DNA of 33,707 nt from Tannerella sp. (GCA_031289275.1 JAITPV010000159.1:1-33707); one strand, 5' to 3'; counted from the first letter of the stretch, positions 1 to 8,551 are shown. Made by a program: numbers and translations. Notes: generated by a model from the sequence alone, not told the origin.

Positions 1-274
1 GTGTTTATTATTGCATTTCTCAATTCTCAATTCTCAATTCTCCATTCATTTCAGGCGTTGCCATTTATTCCCTCTTCACCCAAGGCGTTGCCGTTGGGCT
101 GGGATATGACAGGCTTTCAGCCTTACGGGGTTTGTGCGGTCACCGTGTTCATTATTGCATTACACCATTCTCCATTCTCCCTTCTCCATTCATTTCAGGC
201 GTTGCCATTTATTCCCTCTTCACCCAAGGCGTTGCCGTTGGGCTGGGATATAACAGGCTTTCAGCCTTACGGGG
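1..274. repeat. Two-copy 144-bp tandem repeat of intergenic type
   Basis: Bases 1-130 and 145-274 are nearly the same sequence. Each has a leading block of ATTCTCA/ATTCTCC-type short repeats, then a conserved stretch containing GGCGTTGCCATTTATTCCC and ending in a small AGGCT-TTC-AGCCT hairpin and TTACGGGG. The 96-aa ORF across it simply translates the repeat twice (GWDMTGFQPYG / GWDITGFQPYG) and is not a credible gene. The first copy may extend beyond the window. It resembles dispersed intergenic repeats of Bacteroidales, an impression I cannot test here. Confidence 0.85.
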
Positions 275-302
275 ACGACATTGATTCATAATTTATAATT
301 CA

Positions 303-565
303 TATACTTTCCGCGGGAAGGTTTTGTGCATTGCATATAGAACTCCGTCAGGAGTTTCCTGTGAATAACCCCCGGATTTATCCGGGGGTGGGAGTATCGC
401 CTCTATCCCCAACCCTGTAAGGGTTGCCCTTGAGAACGAGGGAAGAAGGCAACTCCTCCGGAGTTGGAATCTTCATTGCATCGCATCCCCCCAAATGAAT
501 TTGGGGGTTATTTACAGGCAACGCCTATGGCGTTTCATGCACAAAACCTTCCCGCGTGAAGTATA
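303..565. mobile_element. MITE-like palindromic element with 28-bp terminal inverted repeats
   Basis: The ends are inverted copies of each other, 303-330 against 538-565, with 26 of 28 positions matching and a core of CGCGGGAAGGTTTTGTGCA. The element is 263 bp and carries no ORF. Its interior is a string of short hairpins: AACTCC/GGAGTT (341-356), CCCCCGGAT/ATCCGGGGG (369-388), CAACCCT/AGGGTTG (410-426), CAACTCC/GGAGTTG (450-466), CCCCCAAAT/ATTTGGGGG (488-507) and AACGCC/GGCGTT (520-534). Both outer ends read TATACTT, so TA may be the target duplication. It looks like a non-autonomous element; no transposase is nearby. Its right end runs into the start of the broken lipoprotein gene. Confidence 0.7.
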
Positions 566-903
566 TTTTTCTTGCGGGTACTGCCTGTAAGGATACAGAA
601 TTTGACGAGTCGAAAATACAAGATGCTCCGGACATGGTCATAGAGGACCGATCGGGATTTTTATTTTATTTGGATAACGTCAAAATGTGGGCTGTTCAGT
701 ATGGTTATCCCGGCACAATTGACAGTGTAGATACTTATCTGATAGCAAAATTCAAGAATGAAAAAAATCTTCCTGTGGATGTATCACAAAGGCCAAAAGT
801 GTGAATAAGCGGCTCGTGTTATCGGACAGACGATTTATTTCCTATTCCTACAGGAAACTGTTATTTATCATTTCAAAGCGAATCAGACGGTGACTATTTA
901 TAA
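556..903 (+). pseudogene. Broken lipoprotein-like gene, 5' end replaced by the repeat element
   Basis: The frame opens inside the right arm of the palindromic element (GTG at 556), with no promoter or ribosome-binding site of its own. It begins FLAGTACKDTEFDES, which looks like the end of a lipoprotein signal peptide followed by an acidic stretch. The first stop is TGA at 802-804. The same frame then stays open and protein-like (ISGSCYRT...PIPTGNCYLSF) to TAA at 901-903. A second overlapping frame (from 890) continues in another phase, suggesting a further frameshift. The picture is a small Bacteroidales lipoprotein that lost its 5' end to the insertion and then picked up a nonsense change. 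The family is not recognised. Confidence 0.55.
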
Positions 904-1034
904 TGGAGATACCGCGAATGAGTATGAATATAAATTCAGGTCATATCCGTTTTGTGCGATTAACCTGAAAAATTTGGAGGTTGATAAATTTTCATTTAAT
1001 TTTAGGATTTACTGCCATATTAAAAGAAACCGTT

Positions 1035-1442
1035 ATGATAAAGATAAGGATACGTTTATTATTGTTATTCGCACTTGCATTCATTGGATGTAAGGATGAC
1101 GGAAAGATTGAGAATGCAGATGATGTGTTCACGGCAAAACTACAATCTGCTTCTCTTACAGAAAAAGATGATCTCCCTGAGTGGCTTTCGCTTAAAATTA
1201 AGGATATTGAAAAAAGTTGGGAGAAGGATAAAATTATTCTTAAAGTAAGAATATACCAAGGCGAATGGAAAAATCGAACTATTTATTTTATAAAAAATAA
1301 CTTGAGTTCATGTTATTTCTGCGAAGTATATTACGAAGAGGGGGAACAAGAAGTGTTCAAAGAAAAGGACGCAAACGATTTTTGTATTAAAAGCGCAAAC
1401 TGGAAGTTAATTTATGAATACGGCGATGCGATAATTTTTTGA
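1035..1442 (+). CDS. Small predicted surface lipoprotein, unknown function
   Basis: I start this gene at ATG 1035 rather than the track start at 981, because residue 1 there is followed directly by a basic stretch and a hydrophobic core (RLLLLFALAFIG) ending in a lipobox-like FIGC. The 135-aa product should be acylated at Cys19. The residues after the cysteine (KDDG) fit the acidic export signal that sends Bacteroidetes lipoproteins to the cell surface. The mature part is rich in Lys and Glu and has WLSLKIKDIEKSW, YQGEWKNRTIYFI, a CYFCEVYYEEGE segment and NWKLIYEYGD near the end. I recognise this layout as typical of small Bacteroidales hypothetical lipoproteins but know no function. It is AT-rich compared with the next gene and lies beside a broken lipoprotein gene, so this may be a decaying accessory locus. 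Confidence 0.65.
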   Translation: MIKIRIRLLLLFALAFIGCKDDGKIENADDVFTAKLQSASLTEKDDLPEWLSLKIKDIEKSWEKDKIILKVRIYQGEWKNRTIYFIKNNLSSCYFCEVYYEEGEQEVFKEKDANDFCIKSANWKLIYEYGDAIIF

Positions 1443-1530
1443 CATAGTAAACAGATTGAAAATAAAAAATGGAATGCGTCATTCATTTGAAATGTACCTC
1501 TGATCCCCTTTTCATTTTTAATTTATTTAG

Positions 1531-1538
1531 TACCTTTG
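1531..1538 (+). promoter_or_regulatory. -7 box of Bacteroidetes promoter for the GH3/serine hydrolase gene
   Basis: TACCTTTG fits TAnnTTTG and lies 24 bases before the ATG at 1563. An AAAGGA sequence at 1554-1559 is a fair ribosome-binding site. The -33 element is poor. Confidence 0.6.
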
Positions 1539-1562
1539 CCGACATATTTCGATAAAGGATAG

Positions 1563-4500
1563 ATGATTTTGGAAGAGAAAAAGAGGAGAAGGAGGCTCTG
1601 TGCGGTGTTGCTTTGCGTCCTTTCGTTTTGTGCGACGGCACAGGTGGAACCGGCCTTGCATGCAAATGCGGTGCAGGCGGAGATGAACCGTTGGGTGGAC
1701 TCGGTTTTTAATTCGATGAGCGAAGACGAACGTATCGGACAACTGTTTATGGTGGTCGCCGACCCGAAATCCGACGTGAAGAACATGCAAACGTTGCATG
1801 AATACATTACGAAGGTGAAAATCGGCGGAGTGCTGTTTCAAAAGGGCGACCCCTTGACGCAGGCCGATGTGACGAATCGGCTTCAGAAAGATTCACGCAT
1901 CCCGCTTTTCATCGCGCTGGACGGCGAATGGGGCTTGTCGATGCGTCTGAGCGAAACGACGCGCTTTCCTAAAAACATGATGCTTGGGGCAATCGGGGAT
2001 AACCGTCTGATTGAGGAATATGCGGAAGAAGTAGGCCGCCAGTGCAAAGAAATGGGGATTCATATCAATTTCGCCCCGGCCATTGATGTAAATAGCAATC
2101 CCGATAATCCGGTTATCGGGTTGCGTTCGTTCGGGGAAAACCCGGATGTCGTGGCGGAAAAAGGGATTGCCTACGCTCGCGGACTGGAAAGCGCAGGCAT
2201 TCTGTCCGTAGCGAAACATTTTCCGGGACATGGAGATACTTCGGAGGATTCGCACCGTACGTTGCCGGTGGTTCGCCGTTCGGCGGCGGGGTTGGACAGC
2301 ATGGAGTTGTTACCGTTTCAAAAGTATATCGCCGGCGGATTTGCAGGCATCATGGTCACTCATTTATACGTACCGGCCATAGACAGTACGGAAAACCGGG
2401 CGACGTCCATGTCGAAAATCGTGGTGACGGATGTTCTGAAGAAGAAGATGGGATTTCAGGGGCTTTGTTTTACCGATGCCTTGGCGATGAAAGGAGCCAC
2501 GCCCGGCAATTCGGAAAGCCAGTCGGTACAGGCTTTGTTGGCCGGCAATGACGTGATACTGGCGCCCAATGCGCTGATGAAGGAATTGGAGGCGGTGAAA
2601 AAAGCCGTCAAGGACAATCTTCTGGAGCAGGAAGAAATGCACCGGCGGTGCAGGAAAATCTTACAGTATAAATATATTGCCGGATTGAACCGGTATCGTC
2701 CCGTCGAACTAAAGGGTTTATCCGGGCGATTAAATTCATCCCACGCCGCTTGGTTAGTCGCAAAGTTGAATGCGGAAGCGATAACGGTCTTGAAAAACGA
2801 CGACGGTTTTCTTCCGTTGAGACAATTGGATAAAAAGAAAATAGCTTCGCTTTCCATCGGCAGTGCTTCCGGCTACGAGTTTCAGGAGATGCTGAACAAC
2901 TACGAACCGATGCCCTCCTATCGAATTACGCGCCAGACGAAAGATGTCGAAATACAGAAGATCGTAAAAGAACTGGAATCGTATGACGTCCTTATTTGCG
3001 GGATTTATTCGCCAACGAATGAACCCCCGGCGATACGGGAATGGGCGCAAAAGAAAAAGATAATCTATGTATTCTTCACGTCGCCCTACATCTGCATGGA
3101 CTATCAGGCGCAGATTAGCCGCGCCAAGGCGGTAGTGATGGCTTACGAAGGCACGTCCCATGCACAGACGTATGCCGCTCAGGTTATTTTTGGAGGCATT
3201 CCGGCGAAAGGGAAACTGTCCGTTACGGTTCCGGATTTGTTTCAGGCGGGCGCCGGATTTGCAACGGAAAAGACACGCTTGGGCTATCATCAGCCCGAAG
3301 AAGTCGGGCTGGATGCAGCCGGGCTGGATACGATTGACCGGATTGTCAAAGAAGGTCTGGAACAAAATGCCTATCCGGGTTGTCAGGTGCTGGTCGCCAA
3401 GGAGGGTATGATTATTTATCACAAGTCATTCGGATATTACGATTATCAACGGAAAAAACGGGTGACGGAAAATTCCGTCTATGATTTGGCTTCGGTCTCC
3501 AAAGCGTCCGGGACGTTGCTTGCCGTGATGAAGGCATACGATGATAAACTGCTTACGCTGGACGCTCCTGTTTCGCTGTACATTCCGGCTTTGCAAGGTT
3601 CGGATAAGGGTGACTTGAGAGTGGAGGAACTTTTGTATCATCAAACAGGACTGCCCGCTACCATTGGTTTCTATCTGGACGCCATAGATAAGGACAGTTA
3701 CAAGGGAAATTTATACAGCCGGAAGAAAACGCCTGCGCACACGGTACGATATGAAGCACGGACGTATGTGCGGACTGATTTCAAATTCCGTCCGGAACTG
3801 GTTTCGAATAGCAGGAAAAAAGGTTTTACGACAGAGGTGGCCGATGGTTTTTATCTGCACGATTCATTCAAAGATACCATTATGCAGGATATTCGTAATG
3901 CCGGATTGGGATCCCGCGGGAAATACCTGTATAGTTGCGTGAATTTTATCTTGTTGAAGATGATAGTAGAAAATCAGACACGTCAGCCTATGGATCGGTT
4001 GTTACAGACGTCCTTTTTCGACCGGCTGGGCGGAGAGACGCTCACGTATAATCCATTGAAAAAAATGGAAGCATCGCAGATTGTTCCTACGGAAGACGAC
4101 CGGTTTCTCCGTCGCCAATTGCTGCAAGGTTACGTGCATGATGAAGCGGCGGCATTTCAGGGAGGCGTTTCCGGCAATGCCGGTCTGTTTTCCAGCGCCA
4201 ATGATTTGGCCAAGGTATTACAGCTTTACCTGAATGATGGAACGTATGGCGGAGAGAGGTATCTGTCGGAGGCGACCTGTCGGTTGTTTACGGAAAGTAA
4301 AAGTCCGACGTGCCGTCGCGGACTGGGTTTTGACAAACCGGAAGCGGATACGTTAAAAACGTCCCCCTGCGGAGAACTGACGCCGCTCAGCGTGTACGGA
4401 CACACCGGTTTTACGGGCGCCTGCTTTTGGGTGGATCCCGATAGCCGGTTGATATATATCTTCCTGAGTAACCGGGTGAATCCGACAAGGGCTAATAATA

Positions 4501-4565
4501 AATTATCCTCTCTGCATATACGTGGACGCATACAGGATGTCATCTATCAATCCATAAAAAAATAA
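1563..4565 (+). CDS. Glycoside hydrolase family 3 / beta-lactamase-like serine hydrolase fusion
   Basis: A 1000-aa secreted or periplasmic protein with two enzyme modules. A signal peptide (basic RRRR, hydrophobic core, cut near ATA-Q) covers residues 1-26. A GH3 N-terminal barrel follows (about 35-350), with the NagZ-type loop KHFPGHGDTSEDSH at about 217-230 and the nucleophile segment FTDALAMKG near 302. A GH3 C-terminal-like domain spans about 380-560. Residues about 590-1000 are a class C beta-lactamase/penicillin-binding fold with Ser-x-x-Lys as SVSK (S644, K647), a Tyr motif YSC at 790 and HTG at 947-949. By family, the first half removes beta-linked sugars such as N-acetylglucosamine from peptidoglycan fragments and the second cleaves an ester or peptide bond, suggesting wall recycling. 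The exact substrates are not shown. The third residue of the Tyr motif is Cys rather than the usual Asn. Confidence 0.9.
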   Translation: MILEEKKRRRRLCAVLLCVLSFCATAQVEPALHANAVQAEMNRWVDSVFNSMSEDERIGQLFMVVADPKSDVKNMQTLHEYITKVKIGGVLFQKGDPLTQADVTNRLQKDSRIPLFIALDGEWGLSMRLSETTRFPKNMMLGAIGDNRLIEEYAEEVGRQCKEMGIHINFAPAIDVNSNPDNPVIGLRSFGENPDVVAEKGIAYARGLESAGILSVAKHFPGHGDTSEDSHRTLPVVRRSAAGLDSMELLPFQKYIAGGFAGIMVTHLYVPAIDSTENRATSMSKIVVTDVLKKKMGFQGLCFTDALAMKGATPGNSESQSVQALLAGNDVILAPNALMKELEAVKKAVKDNLLEQEEMHRRCRKILQYKYIAGLNRYRPVELKGLSGRLNSSHAAWLVAKLNAEAITVLKNDDGFLPLRQLDKKKIASLSIGSASGYEFQEMLNNYEPMPSYRITRQTKDVEIQKIVKELESYDVLICGIYSPTNEPPAIREWAQKKKIIYVFFTSPYICMDYQAQISRAKAVVMAYEGTSHAQTYAAQVIFGGIPAKGKLSVTVPDLFQAGAGFATEKTRLGYHQPEEVGLDAAGLDTIDRIVKEGLEQNAYPGCQVLVAKEGMIIYHKSFGYYDYQRKKRVTENSVYDLASVSKASGTLLAVMKAYDDKLLTLDAPVSLYIPALQGSDKGDLRVEELLYHQTGLPATIGFYLDAIDKDSYKGNLYSRKKTPAHTVRYEARTYVRTDFKFRPELVSNSRKKGFTTEVADGFYLHDSFKDTIMQDIRNAGLGSRGKYLYSCVNFILLKMIVENQTRQPMDRLLQTSFFDRLGGETLTYNPLKKMEASQIVPTEDDRFLRRQLLQGYVHDEAAAFQGGVSGNAGLFSSANDLAKVLQLYLNDGTYGGERYLSEATCRLFTESKSPTCRRGLGFDKPEADTLKTSPCGELTPLSVYGHTGFTGACFWVDPDSRLIYIFLSNRVNPTRANNKLSSLHIRGRIQDVIYQSIKK

Positions 4566-4630
4566 TGGAAAAGGAAACTTTCCCTGAATGCGTTTCAAAA
4601 CAATCTCCGAGAGACCCTTTGAACCGGCAT

Positions 4631-4669
4631 GAGCAACCGAAACGGGAATGAATCCCGTCCCGGCTGTTC
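4631..4669. terminator. Imperfect hairpin between convergent genes
   Basis: ACGGGA/TCCCGT (4642-4658) is the core of a longer imperfect stem running from GAGCAACCG to CGGCTGTTC. There is no clear T-run on either side, so function as a terminator for the genes that converge here is only probable. Confidence 0.4.
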
Positions 4670-4678
4670 ACAAATCAT

Positions 4679-4849
4679 TTACGATTCGATTTTTTTGGTC
4701 AGCACAATATGGCCGATATAGCCAACGACGATTAATAACAATCCGACTACAAGATTGTTATTAGTTACTCCCCCGGTAATAGCCGGAACAGCAAGTACTG
4801 CTACGCCGATAAGAAGTATTAATACACCCAGATATTTTAATGCACTCAT
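4679..4849 (-). CDS. 56-aa two-helix inner-membrane protein
   Basis: The track ORF begins at 4906, but the natural start is the ATG at 4849 (MSALKYLGVLILLIGV), which begins straight into a membrane segment. The product has two hydrophobic helices (about residues 4-22 and 30-50) separated by a short GGVTNNN turn, and ends with a charged TKKIES tail. Such short proteins are common in Bacteroidales, and this one has no recognisable catalytic motif. It is transcribed divergently from plsC across a 136-bp gap and converges on the GH3 fusion. I cannot assign a function. Confidence 0.65.
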   Translation of the reverse strand: MSALKYLGVLILLIGVAVLAVPAITGGVTNNNLVVGLLLIVVGYIGHIVLTKKIES

Positions 4850-4956
4850 GATTGAATATTTTTTGACAATTAAATTCTGCGTACAAATAACGTAATAATA
4901 ACTCAATTTGAAAAATATTTTCTCGAAAAAATGATGAAAGGATTCAATTTAGCCTG

Positions 4957-4964
4957 TATATTTG
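4957..4964 (+). promoter_or_regulatory. -7 box of Bacteroidetes promoter for plsC
   Basis: TATATTTG is a full TAnnTTTG match. The track's TTG start at 4962 lies inside this box, which is why the downstream ATG at 4986 is chosen. Confidence 0.6.
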
Positions 4965-4985
4965 TCCCCGGAAAGTATAAATAGT

Positions 4986-5729
4986 ATGAGACGGTTACTT
5001 TTTTCATTGTATTTTTGGTTGATAGCCATGCCTGTGTTTTTTGTATCCACTATCATGACGGCGTTAATCGTAATGATTGGATGCATGTTGGGAGGCGAGA
5101 AGTTTTTCGCATATTATCCGGGGATGTATTGGTCGCGGTTCACATGCCTGCTGGCCTTGTGTCCGGTGAAAGTGCGGGGAAGGGAACATCTTCAACCCAA
5201 ACAGTCGTATGTGTTTGTGGCCAATCACCAAGGCGCATTTGATATTTTTCTGATTTACGGATTCTTAGGGTATCCGATTAAATGGATGATGAAAATCGGG
5301 TTGGCTAAGATTCCTTTTGTCGGGGAGGCTTGCCGGGCTGCCGGTTTTATTTTTGTGGATCATTCTTCGCCACGCGCCGCCCTTCGCAGCATTGCCGAAG
5401 CGAAACACAAGTTACAAAACGGTGTTTCGCTGGTCGTTTTTCCCGAAGGTTCACGGACGAATAACGGTAAAATCTCACGTTTTCACAAAGGCGCCTTTCA
5501 GGTAGCGGTAGATCAGCGCCTCCCGTTGGTTCCCATTACGTTGAACGGGCCTTATAAGGTACTGCCGATCGGTTCAATCAATGTACGTCCTTACCGGATA
5601 GAAATGGTGATTCATCCGCCGATTCTGATGGACGAGCAGGCGCTTACCGAAAAAGAGAGTTTGCAATCATTGGCAGACCGGACACGGGAAATCATCGCTT
5701 CGGCTCTTTGGGATGAATTTAAGAAATGA
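4986..5729 (+). CDS. plsC: 1-acyl-sn-glycerol-3-phosphate acyltransferase (PlsC)
   Basis: This enzyme transfers a second fatty acyl chain to lysophosphatidic acid, giving phosphatidic acid for membrane lipids. The 247-aa protein has an N-terminal hydrophobic anchor (about residues 3-40). It then shows the family's catalytic His-x4-Asp as NHQGAFD (H81, D86), a KWMMKIGLAKIPFVG segment, and the glycerophosphate-binding FPEGSRT block at 152-158. Length and motif order are normal for the family. The start at 4986 is preferred because the track start overlaps the promoter -7 box. It converges on the Wzi-like gene with only 13 bp between the stops. A lysophospholipid-acyltransferase role on a related substrate is possible but less likely. 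Confidence 0.9.
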   Translation: MRRLLFSLYFWLIAMPVFFVSTIMTALIVMIGCMLGGEKFFAYYPGMYWSRFTCLLALCPVKVRGREHLQPKQSYVFVANHQGAFDIFLIYGFLGYPIKWMMKIGLAKIPFVGEACRAAGFIFVDHSSPRAALRSIAEAKHKLQNGVSLVVFPEGSRTNNGKISRFHKGAFQVAVDQRLPLVPITLNGPYKVLPIGSINVRPYRIEMVIHPPILMDEQALTEKESLQSLADRTREIIASALWDEFKK

Positions 5730-5742
5730 CCACCAACTCCCA

Positions 5743-7245
5743 CTATCTTATCAATCCTCGTTTCACAACAGACAGGCTGAATCCTATGTGATTACCTAAT
5801 AAAGAACCCCGGTCGGCGGCCAACGAGGCTGAAAAGATCCACGAATTACGGAAAAGATAGTGTAAATCCGTAGTAAAGGAGGAGTTTGTGAGTTTTTTTA
5901 AAGTCGGCGCATAAGGTGTTCCGAAACTCTCTATGGTAGAAGCCAGCAGCCGGTAGGAAAGGGCTTCCGTCAGATTTCCTTCCGTTCCCAGATGCCATGC
6001 ACGGATACGGGAATGCTTGAAACCTGCCGAACCGTCCGCATTGTATTCGGGCGAAATCAGAAACGGGGAACCTAAACTGCGGTTAAAATAGGCATGTCCG
6101 GAAGTGTATTCTCCGTTGTTATAATAATCATCGCCGCCGCCGCCGTAGCCCGGATACTTCGTATGGTCGAACTCAATGAAATGGAAAGGCCCGCTTTGAT
6201 TAACCGTCACGATTCGTTCAAGAACAATTTTGTCAAGATAGTTGAAATCAGGAAGATTAATCTGTATTCCCCTCAGGCCGTCCCCGATGTTCCTGAGCTC
6301 CATTCCGGAGGCATCGTCAAAAAAATGCTGATAGTAAGCGAAGATAGCCGCTTTTTCTTTTTCGTAACCGATGCGAAAATCATAGGAGCCGTAATGACTG
6401 CCAAGCACATTGATTTGGTCGGAGAGGGTAGCCTGTTCATTGCCGGATTCTCCAAAAACAATACGGATGAAATCCTTGAACGAATGAGGTTGTACACGAA
6501 CATCTGCCGTCGGATCCGTAGAAACGCCTCCCCATTGGGCGACGTGGCGAATACCCAGTGTCATTGAGACAGGAAAATCGTTTCTTGCATCTTTCACTCT
6601 TAGGTAGAGCGATTTATGATGCCATAGCATGTTTTGGATATAGGGTTGGTCTGTATGTACGAACGAATGGAGGTAATCCGTGTCGTACGAACGTCCTGCG
6701 GCAAAATTACCCCTCCCCTGCAACCATCCGCCGGTTCCGGGAATAGTAACAAATTGAGGGACATACAGGTTTATCTCCGGAATTGGACGGGCGTTCGTTG
6801 ACAGTACCATGTCGCCGCTGCTTAATGCGGGATTCGTAAGAGAGAGGTTGTAATCATAACCACTTCTGCTGCCTGCACTCAGGTTTATCCACCGGTAAGC
6901 GAGTGCAACAAAAATTTGCTGGGCATAGACCTTACGGTATCGCGGCGTACAGGCAACCATATCCAATCCGGCTCTCCACTCCCATCCGTAACCGAGTGGC
7001 TGACGGTGAAAGATACCGGCTTGCAGGTAGCCGGTATTGGCCTCAACCGGTACGATTCCGTATTGGTTGCCGGAAATCCAGAAAGGCGTCTGCCCGTTCG
7101 TGGACAGGGAACCAAAAGTCTTCATCCGGTAGATTGTATAATCCGTTTTTGCTTCACTTCCGACCGCCTCTCTTTCCTGTGCATATCCGGAAAAAACGCA
7201 TGAAAAAAGAAACAGACTCGTTAAAACGGTTCGTATTTGTTCCAT
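5743..7245 (-). CDS. Capsule assembly Wzi family outer-membrane protein
   Basis: The start is taken at ATG 7245 (MEQIRTVLTSLFLFSCVFSGYAQ), where a clean signal peptide ends at YAQ; the 16 extra residues in the track would precede it without purpose. The mature protein is about 480 aa and rich in aromatic residues and alternating strands, as in a beta-barrel. It has segments typical of Bacteroidetes Wzi-like proteins (TPFWISGNQYGIVP, WEWRAGLDMVA, LYLRVKDARNDFPVSMTLG, GIRHVAQWGG). Wzi in Proteobacteria anchors capsule at the cell surface; in Bacteroidales these proteins are usually scattered single genes, as here, so the link to capsule is by family only. No polysaccharide genes are adjacent. 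No good promoter is visible upstream. Confidence 0.8.
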   Translation of the reverse strand: MEQIRTVLTSLFLFSCVFSGYAQEREAVGSEAKTDYTIYRMKTFGSLSTNGQTPFWISGNQYGIVPVEANTGYLQAGIFHRQPLGYGWEWRAGLDMVACTPRYRKVYAQQIFVALAYRWINLSAGSRSGYDYNLSLTNPALSSGDMVLSTNARPIPEINLYVPQFVTIPGTGGWLQGRGNFAAGRSYDTDYLHSFVHTDQPYIQNMLWHHKSLYLRVKDARNDFPVSMTLGIRHVAQWGGVSTDPTADVRVQPHSFKDFIRIVFGESGNEQATLSDQINVLGSHYGSYDFRIGYEKEKAAIFAYYQHFFDDASGMELRNIGDGLRGIQINLPDFNYLDKIVLERIVTVNQSGPFHFIEFDHTKYPGYGGGGDDYYNNGEYTSGHAYFNRSLGSPFLISPEYNADGSAGFKHSRIRAWHLGTEGNLTEALSYRLLASTIESFGTPYAPTLKKLTNSSFTTDLHYLFRNSWIFSASLAADRGSLLGNHIGFSLSVVKRGLIR

Positions 7246-7367
7246 AGATAATTTGGTAGAAAAAAATCGACATTGTCCATGCATTTCATACAATATATTA
7301 ATGTATATACTCCGGGAAAAAAATAACCACGGTATAATCGAATAACGTAAAAAATACCTGAAAATTA

Positions 7368-7397
7368 TTGCAAATACAAAGAAAAAGACTACCTTTG
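7368..7397 (+). promoter_or_regulatory. Promoter of the rpsF-rpsR-rplI operon
   Basis: TTG at 7368-7370, exactly 19 nt, then TACCTTTG at 7390-7397. This is among the best matches to the Bacteroidetes housekeeping promoter in the window. It sits 31 bases before rpsF. Confidence 0.75.
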
Positions 7398-7428
7398 CCC
7401 CCGCAAATTAAAAAATGATAGTGAATAT

Positions 7429-7782
7429 ATGAACAATTACGAAACCGTTTTCATTTTAACTCCCGTTTTGTCTGACGCCCAGATGAAGGAAGCGGTAGAA
7501 AAAATTAAAGGCATTCTCACGGCAGAGAGTGCGGAGATTGTGAATGAAGAGAACTGGGGCTTGCGCAAGTTGGCCTATCCTATTGAGAAGAAAACGACTG
7601 GTTTCTACCAGTTGATTGAATTTAAGGCAAATCCGGGAACGATAGCAGTCTTGGAGACTCAATTTCGTCGTGACGAACGTGTGATTCGCTTTTTGACATT
7701 CCGTCAAGACAAGTATGCGCTGGAATATGCAGAAAAGAGAAGACATTTAAAAGCATCCAAAGAATCAGGAAAGGAGAATTAA
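7429..7782 (+). CDS. rpsF: 30S ribosomal protein S6
   Basis: S6 binds 16S rRNA as a pair with S18 in the platform of the small subunit. The 117-aa product opens with the family signature [16 protein letters not shown], has [25 protein letters not shown] in the middle and the [13 protein letters not shown] block before a basic tail. Length is normal for Bacteroidetes S6. It is the first gene of a three-gene ribosomal operon, with three bases between its stop and the rpsR start. It is read from the strong promoter just upstream. The C-terminal tail ([15 protein letters not shown]) is charged and probably disordered. Confidence 0.97.
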   Translation: MNNYETVFILTPVLSDAQMKEAVEKIKGILTAESAEIVNEENWGLRKLAYPIEKKTTGFYQLIEFKANPGTIAVLETQFRRDERVIRFLTFRQDKYALEYAEKRRHLKASKESGKEN

Positions 7783-7785
7783 ACA

Positions 7786-8061
7786 ATGGCAATAACAAAT
7801 AATCAGTCGGAAATCAGATACTTGACACCCATGTCGATGGATGTGAAGAAAAAAAAGTACTGCCGTTTCAAAAAGAGCGGAATCAAGTATATTGACTATA
7901 AGGATCCGGAATTTTTGAAGAAATTCCTGAATGAACAAGGTAAACTCCTTCCGCGTCGTATTACCGGGACTTCGTTGAAATTTCAACGTCGTATAGCCCA
8001 AGCCGTAAAAAGAGCCCGCCATCTGGCGTTACTTCCCTACGTAACCGATTTGATGAAATAA
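7786..8061 (+). CDS. rpsR: 30S ribosomal protein S18
   Basis: S18 is the assembly partner of S6. The 91-aa product has the signature [25 protein letters not shown] followed by [34 protein letters not shown], the rRNA-binding core. The N-terminal extension of about 20 residues ([15 protein letters not shown]) is usual in Bacteroidetes. It is translated right behind rpsF in the same transcript and is followed by rplI after 21 bases. No oddities are seen. Confidence 0.97.
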   Translation: MAITNNQSEIRYLTPMSMDVKKKKYCRFKKSGIKYIDYKDPEFLKKFLNEQGKLLPRRITGTSLKFQRRIAQAVKRARHLALLPYVTDLMK

Positions 8062-8082
8062 TTAATAGAGAGGAGACAGAAT

Positions 8083-8532
8083 ATGCAAGTTATTTTGAAA
8101 GAAAACGTAGCGAATTTAGGCTACAAGGACGATGTCGTAACGGTCAAGGACGGTTACGGACGTAACTTTCTAATCCCGCAAGGTAAAGCAGTTATTGCTT
8201 CAGCATCTGCCGTGAAGATTCTGGCTGAAAACATGAAGCAGCGTACACATAAACTGGCGAAAATCAAGGAAGATGCCTTGGCTTTGGCTGCCAAATTGGA
8301 AAACGTGTCTTTAGTGATCGGAACAAAAACCAGTTCTACCGGTACGATTTTCGGTTCGGTTACGAATATCCAGATTGCCGAAGAATTAGCGAAAAAGGGC
8401 TTTGAGGTGGATCGCAAGTTGATTGTCATTAAAGAACCTGTAAAAGAAGTCGGCAGTTACAAGGCTCAGCTAAAATTTCACAAGGAAGTTTCGGTAGAAA
8501 TTCCGTTTGAAGTAATTTCCGAACCCTTCTGA
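8083..8532 (+). CDS. rplI: 50S ribosomal protein L9
   Basis: L9 binds 23S rRNA and spans between neighbouring ribosomes through a long helix. The 149-aa product has the N-terminal rRNA-binding domain with [36 protein letters not shown], then a connecting helix (about 45-80) and the C-terminal domain ending in [13 protein letters not shown]. It has an unusually good Shine-Dalgarno for this genome (AGAGGAGA about 8 bases before ATG). It is the last gene of the operon, followed at once by a strong intrinsic terminator. Confidence 0.97.
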   Translation: MQVILKENVANLGYKDDVVTVKDGYGRNFLIPQGKAVIASASAVKILAENMKQRTHKLAKIKEDALALAAKLENVSLVIGTKTSSTGTIFGSVTNIQIAEELAKKGFEVDRKLIVIKEPVKEVGSYKAQLKFHKEVSVEIPFEVISEPF

Positions 8533-8551
8533 TTCGACAAGTGAAAATAAT

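Noticed and set aside
1-565. CRISPR array in the repeat-rich left end
   Set aside because: Only two long copies of one repeat and one palindromic element; no regular short repeats with unique spacers, and no cas genes.
6094-6567. 157-aa plus-strand ORF inside the Wzi-like gene
   Set aside because: Antisense shadow without promoter or family match.
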